Position numbers and translations under genes: made by a program
The notes under the pieces: generated by a model
What the model saw: the letters and a program-made list of their open reading frames with translations, nothing else
The model's database searches: none
Told to the model about the DNA's origin: nothing
Source of the DNA: Heliocidaris erythrogramma
Lineage: Eukaryota; Echinodermata; Echinoidea; Camarodonta; Echinometridae
Length of the DNA stretch: 64,000 bases
Reading direction: 5' to 3'
Assembly: GCA_025617745.1 (NCBI GenBank)
Contig: CM046869.1
Coordinates: 12,791,168-12,855,167, forward strand
Shown: piece after piece, positions 63,800 to 64,000 of the stretch
Numbering within the stretch: position 1 is the first letter of the stretch
Layout of the letters: each line of letters starts with the position of its first letter

Positions 63800-64000
63800 C
63801 TGTGAAGATGAACCAAAGGATGATTGGTATAGCCATGTGGAATAGCCTCAGGCACAGAAGTAATGAACTTGCATATGCATTTGTGGACCTTTTGTTTCAA
63901 TAGTTTTGCCAGTATACTACAAGCATAATACTGTAATTCGTTACTCATGCACAAAAGCAGTGGTAGTCGGGTTAGTCCTTTTCGCGAAAACTTATGTCTG

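Overview
The window is nuclear DNA of an animal, most likely an echinoderm of the sea-urchin type. Genes are split into many short exons with GT/AG introns. A complement C3-like gene with a C345C (NTR) tail sits next to a ciliary-type coiled-coil gene. Introns are packed with fold-back MITEs, tRNA-derived SINEs, 5'-truncated LINEs and TC/ATC microsatellites of the kind common in sea urchins. The organism call is inference; I could not run a species-level comparison.

Layout. 1-1520 is one end of a large repeat family. 1615-3136 (minus) is a dead pogo/Tigger transposase gene with one intron and one frameshift. 3.2-5.4 kb holds ATC-rich sequence, a hAT-type MITE with 8-bp target duplications, a fold-back element and a 50-bp near-perfect palindrome. 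5534-6880 (plus) is an uninterrupted 448-codon Crypton-type tyrosine recombinase. 7489-49274 (plus) is a complete CCDC180 orthologue. I could assemble it by hand into 34 coding exons with a consistent reading phase throughout (1,634 residues), close to vertebrate CCDC180 in length. Its largest intron (15328-21904) carries a nested pair of DNA elements. Other introns carry two LINE fragments, SINEs and many MITEs. 49275-54644 is the region between the convergent 3' ends. 54645-63799 (minus) is the 3' part of a C3-like gene: 13 exons, 534 residues, from within the thioester domain to the stop. The rest of that gene, including the thioester site, lies beyond the right edge.

The two host genes are convergent and functionally unrelated as far as can be seen: one is a coiled-coil protein linked to cilia and sperm flagella, the other a secreted innate-immunity protein. 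The most unusual signal is a recurring one. Pieces of real exons with their splice sites were locally duplicated into neighbouring introns and then decayed. Examples are exon 13 of CCDC180 (24305-24532), the exon 14 donor (turned into a 34-bp minisatellite, 25559-25796), the exon 22 acceptor (38553-38926), exon 30 (two extra copies, 45155-45272 and 46051-46155) and C3 exon 7 of this window (58686-58745). Two of these scars are interrupted by later MITE insertions, which gives a relative age order.
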